Shown here: positions 12,870-25,700 of the stretch, one piece after another
Layout of the letters: each line of letters starts with the position of its first letter
Position numbering within the stretch: position 1 is the stretch's first letter
Origin: Nigrospora sphaerica
Lineage: Eukaryota; Ascomycota; Sordariomycetes; Amphisphaeriales; Apiosporaceae
Reading direction: 5' to 3'
Length of the DNA: 64,000 nucleotides
Assembly (NCBI GenBank): GCA_018287875.1
Contig: JAGVVL010000013.1
Coordinates: forward strand, 2,046,001 to 2,110,000
Position numbers and translations under genes: made by a program
Notes under the pieces: generated by a model
The model's input: only the letters and a program-made list of their open reading frames with translations
Told to the model about the DNA's origin: nothing
Database searches by the model: none

Positions 12870-13837
12870 ATGCGTTCCTTCTCGCTACCCTCGGCCCTCG
12901 TGTCCCTGGTCCTGCTGCAGCCCGCCTCCCTGGTGGCTGCGTCGGCGTCGGCCCAGCCACGATCGGCCTGCCTGCACCAGAAGGGCGAGTCCCTGGCCAG
13001 GTCGGTTCAGTGCGGCGATGAGGCCGCCGTCCGGGCCTGCTTCACCAGCGCCCCCGAGTCCCTGTCGGAGAGTTACCTCGGCAAATGCCTGCTGGATGCC
13101 GGCTGTAGCGCCACTCAGGCCGCCGAGGAGGACGGCCGGCTGTCCCTGTACTGCCAACGCAACTACGGCACCGATGAGCAGCCCCTGGAGCCCACTGACA
13201 ACGACGACGATGAGGCGGCCGAGCTGAAGCGACGCCGCCCCGAGCCCGTCCCTGGTGAGTAGCACGAAGCCCATATGTCCCCCCCCCCCCCCCCCCTCGA
13301 CGGGAAAAACGCAGCATCGCCGAGACTGACCCGCCCTGCCCAGCCCCGACGCCCGCCGCCGATGCCGAGAAGTCGCCCCTCTTCATCCGCGAACCCGCCA
13401 CGACGCCGGCCGTCTTCCAGCGCGCGACGTCGTCGCTCCAGTGCTCGACCGAGACGTCCATCGAGATTGACAGCTGCGAGCCGGACAACAAGTACAAGTG
13501 CTCCAAGGTGATGACGACGACGAGCGTGTGCGCCGACGGCAACATCTGCCTGCGGGACAAGAACGGCAACAACATCTGCATGCAGCGCCAGGACGGCCTG
13601 ACGACGTCGGGCGCCGTCGTTGCCATCTTCCTGGCCGTCGTTCTCGCCATGACCATTGGCACCATCGGCTTCCTCTGCTGCAAGGACCGCCGCGAGGCTA
13701 AGAAGGCCCGCGCCCGCGCCGAGGCCGCCGCCATTGCCAAGGCCAACGCGACGCCTGCGCCCCGCCCCGAGGCCCGCGAGGCCGCGAGGCTCGCCCGCGA
13801 GGCCAGCAACGCGCAACCCAACCCCTTTAACGGATAA
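12870..13837 (+). CDS. Cys-rich secreted-type single-pass membrane protein
   Basis: Two exons, 12870-13254 and 13344-13837, 292 aa. Residues 1-25 form a signal peptide (LPSALVSLVLLQPASLVAAS). A six-Cys module follows (about residues 32-95) with spacing C-x13-C-x8-C-x15-C-x5-C-x15-C, somewhat CFEM-like in size but not matching CFEM closely. An acidic linker (DNDDDEAAELKRRR) follows. A second Cys-rich stretch is seen at about residues 160-205 (SSLQCSTETSIEIDSC, CADGNICLRDKNGNNICMQ). A single membrane span then occurs (SGAVVAIFLAVVLAMTIGTI) with CCKDRREAKKARAR just inside and a basic, Ala-rich cytosolic tail. This is the layout of a fungal cell-surface sensor or wall-anchored receptor; function is inference. 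The ATG has a good context (GCCGCCACCATG). The intron holds an 18-C homopolymer. Confidence 0.8.
13279..13296 (+). repeat. 18-nt poly-C tract inside an intron
   Basis: Uninterrupted C run within the 89-bp intron (13255-13343) of the Cys-rich membrane protein gene. It replaces part of the usual polypyrimidine region, and its length is likely to vary between strains or reads. Confidence 0.9.
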
Positions 13838-15982
13838 ACTCGTCACTTATTGGCCCCCACCCCCCAGCCCCGGAGGGGGATGATCCAGAGCGGCCCCGCG
13901 CCTCGGTCCAAGAGGGACGTCGGGCCCCGCCGAAAAGTTTTTGGTGTTGGTGACGACCGGGCCATGTTTGGACGGCTGAGACACGGCGCCTTCCTGGTCC
14001 CTCGGCCCTGGGCATCTCGAAGCGTGGCAGGCTAAGGAGGGGCGCGCACGGCTGCGCTCCATTCCGCGGTGGGCTGTCTGGTTTGAACACTACGTATGAA
14101 TGAGGAGGAGACAGAAAACTTGGTTACATACCTCTACTCGCGTCTTGGGTTTTGGAGAGGCAGGTGTTCATAGGAATCGGTCTACATACGGGCAAAACGG
14201 TAATTCGGAGCCTTTTGATACGATGCAGTGCTCCGTAGGCCTGCTGTACGATGCAGCGCCGTTGGTGTGGTCACATGAACTCGGAGCTTCCGAGAATTTC
14301 GCGGGCGACGTCGCGGCCAAAGCTGCCGCTAGTCGTGTTCCTTGAGAGCTTCGTGGATGGCGGACGGATCGTGTTGAAATCGCTCAGATATGACCATGGG
14401 ACCAAGGGACCGGGGCTTTTGTAGGCAAGAATCCTTTTGGGACCAGCAGCTACCGCCCATGATATGCTACCCATGTATGACCAGAGTCCCGCTTGGATCA
14501 GGGGCCGATCCTCCCGCGTTTGAATTTGACAAGGTACGGGGATGAGGCAAGAAACGGGACGAGGCAGGAAAGAAAAACCGTCGAGAGGAAACACTCCACG
14601 TAACATCGGTCTCGACCGGTCCGTATGAACGTCCGAAAGACGAAATCGTCGGCCCGGGAGAGCTGGGAAGGCCCGGCTGTTACAACAGCCCTTCGACCGC
14701 AGCGCAAGCTCGTCGGACTGCCAGCATCCCGTCTCGTGACAGCTACCGTCGCCTTTTTCTTTACTCATACCCACCTCGGCCACGTCCTCTGCACTACGCA
14801 CCTGGGCACACGGCTGTCGTTGCTTACGTGGAGCCGTGCTCGTATGATCACATGGCAGCCTGCAAGGGCCGCCTCGGACGGCTGGCCTACGTCGGCTACC
14901 GCCTCATGGGAATTCCTCTTACACCCACGGGGCCCGGCAAGCCAGACAGGTGGTCCAACACGAAGGGACCGGCGCCGGCGGCGGGCGGTGTCGGTCATGA
15001 ATACGAGCTGGTGGCGCGCCCGTAGTGTCCCTGCCCCTCCGCATCCCCCCAAACTCTTGTCTTTCCCCGTCCCGATATTGTTCGACCCGGCTGGGCGGAA
15101 AGGGCGGTGGGGAGGCGACGCGGATCGCCGCCGAGGGGACTCGCCCGGGGACGGTGTAGCGCAGGCTGGTTGGTAAGTGATGATGGAAAGTGTCCGGGTA
15201 CGAAGCTTTTCGTCCTCCGGAGATCCCCCCTCAGCCGCCCCAGGCCGGTGGTTCCCCCCGCTCGGCCGCGTGCCGGATAGAGGGCGGGCGCGTGGGCACA
15301 ACGGGACGGCGCGGCTGCGCCGCACAGCATCAAGCGTCGGCGGTACTTGGGGCCAGTTACAAAGGAAATAAACCGGGTAGACGGGGGTCACGGCGCATGA
15401 GGAATTCCCAGCGCTTGGCTACATGGGCGGCTGCTCCACTGCAGAGCGCGGGGGACGACACCCCTCGTGCGCTCAGTTACTTCGCGAGAAGACGGGCCCG
15501 GGCGCTGCGCACCGCGTTACATACGGCCATGGCACCCTGCGTACACCCAGGCAAACTCCAAATGCCAGGCCGGCGGGCCCGTCTGTAAAGAGGCTGCGCA
15601 AACGCCGTTTCCCGTCCGTGTCTACTCGCACTGTCCTTGTAGTTGGACTGGGGGAAAGCATTTGCCAGACAAATCACAACACAGTGCTCCAAGAAACTTG
15701 ATGAATGCTCAACATAATGGGGGCCAGTCGTCACACTATAGAAGCACGGGACGACGCAACTGCTTCACCCAGTGCGGCCCGTGTCCATGTGTGCTGACGG
15801 GTTGTGATGAATAGAGACGAATGGGCGACAAGCCCTCAGGGAATCACGTCAAGCCACGCCACACAACGCATCCGAACCGAAACCAACGCGACCCGTCCCT
15901 CGCACTCGCGCCGACGCCGGCCACAAAATCGGCATCCACTGCGCGTGCCCGGGGTCTGCGTCCGACGCCGCTCCGTTTGCTG
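13838..15982. other. Convergent intergenic region, 2.1 kb
   Basis: This lies between two 3' ends: the membrane protein (+) and NST1 (-). Long overlapping open frames on both strands (for example around 14765-15391) are GC-driven and show no family resemblance. No repeat or RNA recognised. Confidence 0.45.
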
Positions 15983-18900
15983 TTACGATCGGGTGCCGAT
16001 GGGGCTGCCAATCTCCCCCGGCGCACCGACGCCGCGGGCCCCCATGGGCGGCACAGTGCTCGACGTCGCATCGAAACGGAGTGACACCTTGCCCGTGACC
16101 TCGTCGTGGCGAAGATCGAAACTGCCGCCTCCGTTGTGGTTGTTGCCCTCCGTTTCGCACATATCCAACAGCTCCGCCTCCGATACGGGGTCGCTAGTGT
16201 TGATCGAGTCCACGTGCCCCTTGACGAGGGACAGATCGATGTACCCGTCGGCATCGGCCGCGTTGTTCTCGAGCTCTTTGCATGCACGGCACAGGATCAG
16301 CCGCACCGCCACCGAGCGCGGCTGCGCGGGGCGCAAACCAGGCGGCGGAACACCAAACGCCGGGTTGGGAGGCCAGCCCGCGTTGCCGAAACCGGGAGGC
16401 GGCTGCGAGAACATATGCTGAGGGCCTCCCCACCCATGGCCCAGGGGCGAGCCAAAGACAGGGTCCATAAAGGGGGCCGGCGTGAACGGCGGTCGGGCCC
16501 CGGGGGCGGCCGTGGCCCGGCGCTGGGGGTTGATGTCGCCCAACGGCTCGTCCGAATCGTCCAAAAGCGCGCTGCTGCCCAGATGGTTGTTCACGTCTTC
16601 GTCGGGAGGAACGCGCTCCAGATGCCGATGGCCGTGCACAATGCTAGCGGGTCTGCCGATGGGCGTCGGGCGGGCGATGGGCTGAGCCGGCGTGTTCGCG
16701 TTCTTGAGGTCGAGTGAGCCCGGCTCGAAACTGGCCGAAGCCTGGCGCGAATGCGAAGACGGTTGCCCCGGTGCCGCATCCACGGGCATGGGGAACCCCG
16801 GGTTCATGCCGGGCAGAGACTCCCCGTGCTGGAATCCGGGCGGCGGCGCGTGCGGCAGGGGAAACCCACGACCCATGGGAACGCCGAAGCCGGGGGGCGG
16901 GAGAGGCATGCCGCCGCCGGGCGGCGGCCGAAAGTTGGCACTCATCGAAGGAAACATGGGGTTGTGCAGGGGGCTGAAGCCAGGGGCCATGGGCATCGCC
17001 GGAGGCGGGTGGTGGTGATGCATTCCCATGGGATGTATGGCCATGGGAAAGGGGCCCTGGCCCAGTCCCGGCGGGCTCTTGATTCCCGAGTGCAAGGGCG
17101 ATACGGGTCCCGCAGGCGGGCCGGCGCTGCCGGGACCGGCCGAAGGTGTCTTGTTGGGTGGCCCGATGGGACCAGGGCTGGCGCGGACCGGCGTCACGGC
17201 GTGGGGCGATGTGTGCTGACTCGGGCCGGAGCCGGGGTGCGACGCCTGCGACATGGACCGTGTCACCTCCTGCGACAGGGAGCGTGACTTCATCAGCGGC
17301 GTCGGCGCCTTGGGCAGGATGGGCGTGGCCACGGCAATTTGGGGCGACGCGTGGTTCGCCGGCGGCTGTTGCGGCAGCGCCGGCATCGACACGCTGCCAT
17401 GCTGCTTCTTGGACGGCCCCGTCGGAATAGGCACTGCCAGGGCTGCCGCTTTTTGGGCTGCCTTGTCCTCCTGCTTCTGCTTTTCCTTGGCGTCGCGCTC
17501 CGCCTTGGCCTGCGCCGCTCGCTGTTCCTTGTCGCGCTTGTCCCTCTCGTGTTTCTCCCGCCGCTCGCGCGTCTCCCGCTCCTTGAGGTCCCGAGCTTCC
17601 TTCTCCTTGAGTCGCTGTTCCTCCTTGAGCTTCTTCTCGCGCTCTTTCGCCTCCCGAGCCTTGCGTTCCTGCTCGGCCTGCCGCTCTTTCAGCTCGTGGG
17701 CGCGTCGTTGCCGCTCGGCTTCCTTCCGGAGTCGTTCCTCCTCCTCGGCCTTCTTCTGAAGCTCCTTCTTCTTGCGCTTCTCTTCGGCTTTGGACTTGGC
17801 CTCCTCCTGCTTGCGGACCTCCTCGGCCAGGCGTGCAGCCTCCTCGGCCGCCTTTTCGGCCTCTTTGCGTGCTTTCTCCTCGGCCTGGGCTTGCTTCTTC
17901 TGGGCCGCCTTGTCTTTGCGCTTCTGCGCCTCTTTCGCTTTCTTGGCCTTCCGAAGTGTTTCTGCGCGGCTCTCGTCCTCGAGCTCCTCCAAAAGCTTCT
18001 GCTGGCGTTCCTTGGCGACCTTTTCTTTGTAAGCGGTCAAGACCCTCTGCTCGAACATGCGGGCGGCGAAGATTTGGAACATCCGACGGCCTTCCTCCAT
18101 TCGTTGCTCTTCGGTCATGGTGTCCTGCGCATCGTTTCAGTCAACGAGGTCCTCTTCCCCACGGGGCCCCTTTGGGGGGGCAGGGTGTGGATATGGAGGG
18201 GTACTACCTCTTCCTCGTCAAAGTCCTCTTCCTGGGACTCATAGTCCTCCTCTTCTTCCTCCTCTTCGTCATACTCCTCGTCCTCAGGCGGAGCATGGCT
18301 GTGGGAGTTGGGGAGGGGAGCCCCGTTGACCGAGTGAGAATAACTGCCCGCAAAGTGGTTTGTGGATTCCTCCTCCCTCTGCATCCGGCGCTCGGCAAGC
18401 TGTTCCATCATCTCGATGAACTTTCTACCGTCGTTCTTGAGGAGGTCATCGGCGACGGTGAGTATGCCACCTAGAAAAGTTATCCTCATGTACTTGAGAT
18501 AGGCGTTTGAAGAAATGAGAGGCTTCATACCCTGAACGGTGAGCGACTGCCCGAAGTTGAAGAAGCTCAGAGCGTCTTGAGCATCCGGGGCGCTGTCCTG
18601 AGGGAGGTCTTCGGGCTCGGGTTCGTCGTCCTCGTCCTCGTCGAGATCGTCCTCGTCGCTGTACTCGTCCACTTCGTCCTCGTCCTCGTCCTCATCGTCG
18701 TCGTTATCCACGTGTTCCACTATGCGGCCCCGGGACGGGTGGTGGTTCGGGTAGCCTGACGGAAAGCCGCGCGGCGGGTGCAAGCCAGGCATGTGGCCTA
18801 GCCGCCGGGGGTTGCCCAACATGGGTGGGCCGTCGGGGTGGTGGTGAGGCTGATTCGCGAATGACTCGAGCTCTTCATAGTACGCATCGTAGAGGCCCTC

Positions 18901-19797
18901 GAGCTCCTCCTCAATGGCGGTCCGTTTGCGCCCGCACACGGTGCAGCTGCACGTGTGCTTCTGCTGCTCCTTCATCTTCTTCAGCACGGCGTCCTTCTCG
19001 ACCTTGACCAGGGATTTGCGCTCGTCCTCGCCCAAGCCCAGCCAGAACTGTTTTATCCGCTCGCGCTCTTCCTGGGAGGACGTGTTCCATATCTTCTCCT
19101 TGGATATCCCTGAGGCGTGCTGCTGCAGCTCGTTGGTGAGGGCGTTCATGGAAGAGGTGCCTTTCTTCTTTTTCTTCTTGGTCTTCTTGGGCTTGGGCGC
19201 ATGGCGGCCGTTGGTGTGCAGGTGGGACGAAGTGCGGTTTTCATAGGGGTGCAGCATGTTGCCGTCCTCGCTCTCCGTCTCGTCGTCCCAATATTCGGTG
19301 TTCCGGGCGTCGGCAGAGGACCGGTGATCGCTCGGCGGAGCATGGTGCTGATTGGCGCGCGGCTTTTTCTGGGGGGTGCCCGCCAGGGAAGCGTGGGGAA
19401 GCGGAAGCGGCGCGCTGCTGGTCGAGGCCGGGCTGGGCAGGCCGTTGGGCTCGTTCGCTACGCCCGAGTCAGCATCGGCGTCGGCGTCGGCATCAGCGGC
19501 TTCGGCGGCCGCGGCGGCCTTCGCAGCCAGCTTTGCGCGGCGCTTCTGCTTCTTCTTGTTCACGGGCGGGGGCGGGGCGCCGTTTCCGGGGACGGGCTCG
19601 GCGGCGTGGGCGACGGACGCACCGCCTTTGGAGGAGGAGGTCGTGGTCGGCGAGGGCTGGGCCGGGGGCGTCGAGGCCGAAGACTTGGGCACGGTGATGG
19701 TCTTGGTGCCGTCCTTGTTGGTGTATTTGGCGGTGGGGGGCCTCGCGGCGGGCGATGCAGGCGTCTGCACGGCCGGCTGGCGGGCGTGGGCAGGCAT
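15983..19797 (-). CDS. nst1: Stress response protein NST1
   Basis: Three exons: 18531-19797, 18208-18470 and 15983-18124, 1223 aa, near the usual 1200-1300 for filamentous fungi. The order matches NST1. First come an Ala/Pro-rich N-terminus and a Lys block ([11 protein letters not shown]). Next are [20 protein letters not shown], the [12 protein letters not shown]ys pair and a long Asp/Glu region. [11 protein letters not shown] then joins [18 protein letters not shown], and DEEE joins [20 protein letters not shown] highly charged Lys/Glu/Arg/Ala coiled coil follows (about residues 530-750). Then come Pro/Gly/Met-rich repeats and a C-terminal block beginning [16 protein letters not shown]1 is a cytoplasmic/P-body-type negative regulator of salt tolerance in yeast. 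Intron 1 (18471-18530) is exactly 60 nt with no in-frame stop, so unspliced message would add 20 residues. Start is the first ATG; an upstream GTG is ignored. Confidence 0.92.
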
Positions 19798-20431
19798 CAC
19801 GGGCTATGGGCGTGGTATTGCGGGTATTGCGGGCGGACGGCGGTGGTGTTGGGGGGTGCCTCGTCGGCGTCTCGTCGGGCTGGGTTACCTATGACGCAGG
19901 GCTGGCCCAGGTCATGCCTCTCTCGTACATACGGGCCGGCGGCGCTGAGCAGAGGATCGGTGGGAGCAGAGGCGAGAGGATTGTCCGGATGACTGGACAG
20001 CGGACGGCGCCAATGGGGAGGTCCAGGTGAGTGGCAGCTGGAGGGGGGGGCGGGAGTTGAGGATGGGGGTGCCTTTTGTTCGAGCCGGGCGAAGAAAAGC
20101 ACGGCGCGCGGCAGGAATGACTTGTGTGTGTGTCGTGTCTTGTCGTGCCGTAGCCCCTCCCCAGATCAGATTGGCTCACGCGGAGGGAAGAGAGGTTGGT
20201 GGTGTCGCGGAAGAGATGCCAATCCAGATTGCGGCGACGAAATGTTGGTCCGGCGCCGAGAAAGCTGCCTACATGGATATGGGATGGATGGTAACCTACT
20301 TGGGGAGTGTTTGCCCCAGGACAGACGAGCCAGGACGAGGTCCGAGGTACCTCTACTTTGGGGGCGGGACAGCTAAGTTGGGCGGGCTCTGGTACGAATC
20401 ACCGGGACGTGAGTACATGTATACCTTGAAA

Positions 20432-20515
20432 GTGGTGGTTGATGGTTGTGGTGGTGCTGGTGCTGGTGGTGGTGCTGGTGGTACCTTACTGCTACTGGTG
20501 CTGGTGCTGCTGGCT
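20432..20515. repeat. Imperfect GGTGCT/GGTGGT triplet repeat
   Basis: G/T-rich stretch built of GGT, GCT and GTG triplets, interrupted once by TACCTTACTGCTACT. It is non-coding in the current model; a frame through it would encode Val/Leu/Gly runs. Confidence 0.7.
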
Positions 20516-23500
20516 GAGCTCGGCAGCGCGAGTGAGCGGTTACGGTGTGCGCGTGCTCACTAATTTAGTAGGAGTAGGAGGAGGATATAGAGCAGTAGGT
20601 AGGTACGTAGAAATAGATAGGTAGCCCTTTTAGTAAGATGTAGTAGTAATTGCTGCTGCTGCTTGGCCGTCGGTTCCTGGGCTCTCTCCTAAAGTCGTTT
20701 GTTTGCGTGCTGTACATGCTCTAACATCCAGGTTGCACCTAGACCGGGCAGCAAAAAACCGGACATACACACATGAGCTATGCGTGTAGTCAGTGGTAGG
20801 CAAGGTTGGAAGGGAGAGTGGGTGCTTGGCTTTGGCAGGTCGCCGCCGTGTGTTTATTCTGTTGCCCGTCTCTTGCTTTCCCGCTCTTCCCTCTTTTTCT
20901 CACTCGCTCTCTCGCTCTCGCCCACTCGCTACGGTCTCTGCTCGTCTCCCATGCCGTACACGCAGAAGATGCGGTAACCGGACGTGTTCGTATGGATGTA
21001 TGTAAGGCAAGCTCTGCTGAGATCTTTGCCGGGCCAGGAAATCAGCGGGAGAGTTTGTTTTGTTTCGGCGTGGGTGGACGAGGAAACGAGGCTCGGCGAA
21101 TAGTGGCGCGCTTTCATCCTCCTTGGTACCAACCCACATTCAATATGCTGAGCCTAACCCTCGTCCATTACCTCATCCCCCCAATGCTGGTAGCCAAGTG
21201 ACTTGATGTAGTATGAAAGGGAGCTATGTTTGCATACATTTACAGCTATCTAAAAGCACTTGACTTATGCCCTCCTCTAGCAAGGCGCAGCAAGAGATAT
21301 TGATGGGGGAGGCAGCACGGCCAAGCACTCAACTTGCCAGTCCAAACAGCCATGGGTGTCCGTGGCGCGTGCGTGTAGGTGCTCCTACGCCTGCTAATAA
21401 GAGTCGGCCGGTTGGAATGGGGGGCTGTTAAGTAAGGCAGCCAATCGTGTCCCCCTCCGTTCAGGCGGTGCCGTCGAATCGTGCGGGCACGAGAGACAGG
21501 ATCGAAGTACCTAAGTGCTTCCGGTTTGCAAGTAAGCGAAACGTGGGAGGAGTCACGCATCTGGTATATAAGAAGTAAAGTATTGGCTTGTAGTCCCTAG
21601 GAACAGACGGACGAGAAGGGGAAGCAAACGAAGCTCCAGCGCCCAGCCCTCGCCATCCTTCCGTCTCCGTCCTTCCGTCACGAATTCAAATTCGTCCACC
21701 GGGCCACCTGGAATGTCTTCCCTGCCCAGCTCCAGTATCCACCCCAGAAGGAACAGAAGTCTGGCCCTGCCCACGACCCGACCCCATCCCATGGATCGGC
21801 CGTTGCCGGCGCGGACCAGTCCGACAAGGCTTCGTGCTGGTGCTTCAGACGGGATAACACGTGGCGGTCCGGGAAGCTGGAGATACGTGTGCCTGAGTAG
21901 GAAGCAGATGGTGCAGGATGGATGTAGTTGTACCCGGTTCAGATGAACTCCATACGACAATGGTTCCCGGCTCCAGGCGGTCCTCGAGCTCTAGCCAACA
22001 GACCAGCCAGGGCCGGTCAGCTTGCAGGGCCCACAGGGCTGCCAGCCGCTTGCACGCCCGGCGCTGGGCTGCAAGACACGCAGCAACCCGGCTCGGCAGA
22101 TCTGTGTTTGGGAATTCCTACCGTCGGTACACCCCCCCCCCTTTTCCCCCTCTCTTTAATGGCCGAAACTGGCAAACTCCAATCTTCTGGCCACGGCGTC
22201 GACCTCGTCTGCCCATCTATGGGCACTCGGTCACTAACAGGCTTCCCTAGGCTTCGGTGGCTGAAAACGGGATGAACACGCTGACACGCCTGTGGTTGCT
22301 TCCGGCCTCAGCAAACATCCCCCATCTGCGTCACCGCACTGCCGCCGGCATTGCGTCATTTGCGGCCGGGCCGGCATTGGTACATCTTCGTTCATGATAG
22401 CAAAGCGCCTGGCTTCCTCTTGCGTTCCGCGTTCGGCACTACTGTGTACATCCCCCAAGCTGACTCGCGATGAACACCCCAATGGGTCTGGCGAATGGCT
22501 GGCCGCAACTGTCCCCCCGGTCGTCAGTCTAGGGGCGGGCGTCGGGTCCAGGGTGCCAGGTCAGCGCCAATTTTCCAGGTCCCGGCGATTTGCTGGCCCA
22601 TCCGGCGAAAGCGAAGTCGCCCATCCCATTGCCCGGGAAACGCTGCCGCCTCAGGCCACGGGCTCGGCTACCGCGCCCGCACCCCGTTGTCCGGCCTTCG
22701 CCGGCGCGAGCGTGACCGCGTGCCGTGGTCGCCGGTGCGATCGTGACTGCAGCCCTAACCAGCGGCTGTATCCGGGCGGTCTTTCAGGGCGCTGCCGGAG
22801 GGGGCGGCTGTTGGCCACCCCCCCCCCAAAAGCCCCAAGCGACGGCCAGCGCGCGCGTACAGTACCGTGTATCGCGGATGTGTCGATCAGAACCCATGAA
22901 TTGTTAGGCTGCATCGACGTGGCTCCGCTTGGGTCCCCGTCGAGGGGAGGGCAAGCAGCTCTCCTTGGTCCCGTCGACGGATCAATGGATCTTCAGTCCC
23001 CATCGCCGGTACTTGAAGGCTTGCTGTATCAATAGTGTGTGTAGGTAGGCACGGCAGAGATGGTCCCGGTGTGGGCCAGTCGGGAGCGGGAGCGGGCGCA
23101 GGAGTATGTAGGTACGTAGCGGGTGGTGCATGGATGGTAGAGGTAGGGAATTGGTCGTGGTAGTAAATCTGGATCAACAGTGTCGGTCACTGCTACAACT
23201 AGCAGGTCTTTGAGGCCGCGCAAGAGGAGTGGCTCACCCGCGTGACCATCCGGGGTATGTTAGGGACCTCCGTTCCCCTGGTGTCCGTCCTCTCCAAGCT
23301 CAGGCCGTCGGTTTTGATGATGGCTGGGGGGTCAAGCCAACCTTGGCTGGATGGTTGGTCATCGCCGTTGCGAAGCGAAGTGAGTCGCGAGACGCTGGCC
23401 TAGCCACATCAAGCATTTGGACGTACCTGATGCACCGTGTTCCCTGTCGACGAAGCCCTCAATCCTACTACTACCTGCCTCTTCTTGCTCGTCCTTTTTA

Positions 23501-25599
23501 GGCACTTCACATAAATAGATACCTACTTGCCTACTTTCCTACTTGTTTCTTACTTGACCTCCGATATACTTGCTACCTCTTTACCTAGCTAGGATGTACC
23601 TCTTTGCTTGGTCCCTTCGGCGCGGGCGCATCCACAGCTTCCAACAGGTGCGGGCGGCGGAGCTTCATGCATCAAACCAGCCCGCATGCCAGGGTCCTTG
23701 GTTGACATTGCGGTGGAGTCCCTAGCTCTTCACAGCCTCAATCGTCTTCCTGGCCAGTGGGCGGGCAAGCCTCGGGGACAGGGAGAGCTAGGACGGACAG
23801 AGAGTGGGTAAGAGAGGGAGCCGGCGCAAGCGCGAGCGCAAGCTCTCGCTCCCTCTCTCTTTCGGTTGGCAAGTCGGGGTGGGCGTCCAGCAGTGTCAGG
23901 CGCTTAGGTAGGTAGGTACCTAAGGTATTCGTCAGATGCCATCACGACGTTGCTCGTCGGCATAACACGCGAGCATCGCAATATCCTGTTCCTGCCTGGT
24001 ACAGGGCCAAGATGGCAGATCCACGGGTTACCCTGGCCATCATCCCTTCGACACTACGTACTTCGTACCTGGGATGCGGACGACGGCACTACAAGTAAAT
24101 GCGGACGAAAGGTAGAATGTGCATACATAGCTGGAGAAGCTCAAGGTTCGCCATGCACCGTGTCAAAGAGTCGGGGGTCTGCCACGACGGACGACGTGTA
24201 GGCGAGCTGCGTTGGCCCTACGACGACCCGTCCCAACCCGTGCGTGTAATTGGCAGGGTCGAGCTGGAGGGGCTCCCATGGATGGCCGGTCAATGGAGTT
24301 GCCGGGCATCCATAACGTTGGGATGAATACATACGAAGTACATGGCTACCGTGCCTCCGCAGCGCTCTCGTCTGGCCGGGACCAGAGTACTCGCGAGTAT
24401 TTTACCTTGTAAGGTCCACCACTCACGGGATGGACATGTACTTGGCGAAGTAAAAGACCTCGGGTGGCCCTGGTAGCTCGAGGTATACATGACATGTCTA
24501 CTACTTCTTGCTTAAATACCACAACACAAGGCATCCAGGGGATGGATGGGTGAGAAAACGTAGGCACGTAGGGATGACACAGCTCATCCCATCCTTCGGC
24601 ATCCCGAACGTGACCGTGCTCACCTCTGGCTGGCTGCTCGGTCCTGTTGGACTGGCTGGGGGGGCACACGGACGGGCGGAAGCGATGCCGCATGGGATAG
24701 AGCAAGCCTGAGCAGACGGACAGGGCGCCGGGGGCGTGTGAGGATTGGTTGGCCGAGGTCAGCAATGCGGTGTATGGTACCTACCGAGGTGGTAGTAGTA
24801 GTTGTAGTGCTGTTCGTTCGGGATGAGCGCGTCCATCTAGGGCCATTCATCCGTATGGGATCCCATGCATGAGCTGGGTACTACCTACTTTACCCTACTA
24901 CTACATCGTACCTCAGCTGCCCGCGGGCCCAAGGACGGCCAGCAGGTTCTAGGTGTCTGGCTCGGGGCAATCTGGTTCTGGGGGCGTCTCTAGACCCATC
25001 CACCCATCATCCTGGATATGCTGCAGAAGTGGACGGCGGAACCTGGGGGGGAGGGTCCCGCTGGTCGCTTCGGATCGTCAGACCTCCAAAGTTAGGCTGA
25101 CCTGCCGGCCTGGGTCGCTCGTATTCCTAGCCAGGCCCTGGAGCGAACATCCCTCATCTCATTTTTTTGGCATCTCTTTCTATTTTGGAAACGAAACATA
25201 AATGATATCGACCTCCCGGTCCCCCGGTCCCCGTCTTCCCCCCCCCCCCTTAACCCCTTGCCCTCGACCCTCCCGTGATAGATTCAAGAAGGCCGCCCCG
25301 ACGAAAACGACATCACTCCTGCGCAAACCCACTGCCTGTAGGATCGACCTGACATCTAGCCTCGGGCGATTACGCAACTTTGCAGTGACACACACTAAAA
25401 CTACCGGGGCCTTTCCCTTAGCACAGCCGCCCGTAGAGAGAGAAGGGGAAACGGCCAAGAGGAGACGGACACTGCTGGGAGACACTGCCTCAGTGCCAAC
25501 TACCCAACTCAGCTCAGCGGCTGATACGGAGACACAGCCAAGGTTGGCTGCTACCTAGCAGTCCGTACACGCCGGCGACAGCGAGACAAGACACACGCC

Positions 25600-25700
25600 A
25601 CCATACACAACTCTCTCTCCCTCTCTCTTTCTTCCTTCTCCCTCCCTCCCTCTCCGTCTCTATCTCTCCCTCCCTCCCCCTCTCCCCCTCTTCTCCCATT
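25600..25700. promoter_or_regulatory. Pyrimidine-rich tract upstream of rho2
   Basis: About 100 bases almost wholly C and T on the plus strand, roughly 490-590 bp before the rho2 start. Such CT tracts are common near transcription starts in filamentous fungi. The exact start site cannot be read here. Confidence 0.4.

Noticed and set aside
14765..15391. 208-codon minus-strand frame between the membrane protein and NST1
   Set aside because: No family resemblance and heavily Arg/Pro biased; a GC-rich chance frame.
17339..18244. 301-codon Leu-rich open frame on the plus strand
   Set aside because: Antisense shadow of the NST1 Lys/Glu coiled coil; Lys and Glu codons read backwards give Leu/Phe runs.
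22292..23035. 247-codon open frame on the plus strand in the gene-free region
   Set aside because: Arg/Pro/Ser-rich, GC-driven, no domain-like pattern, no splice or promoter support.
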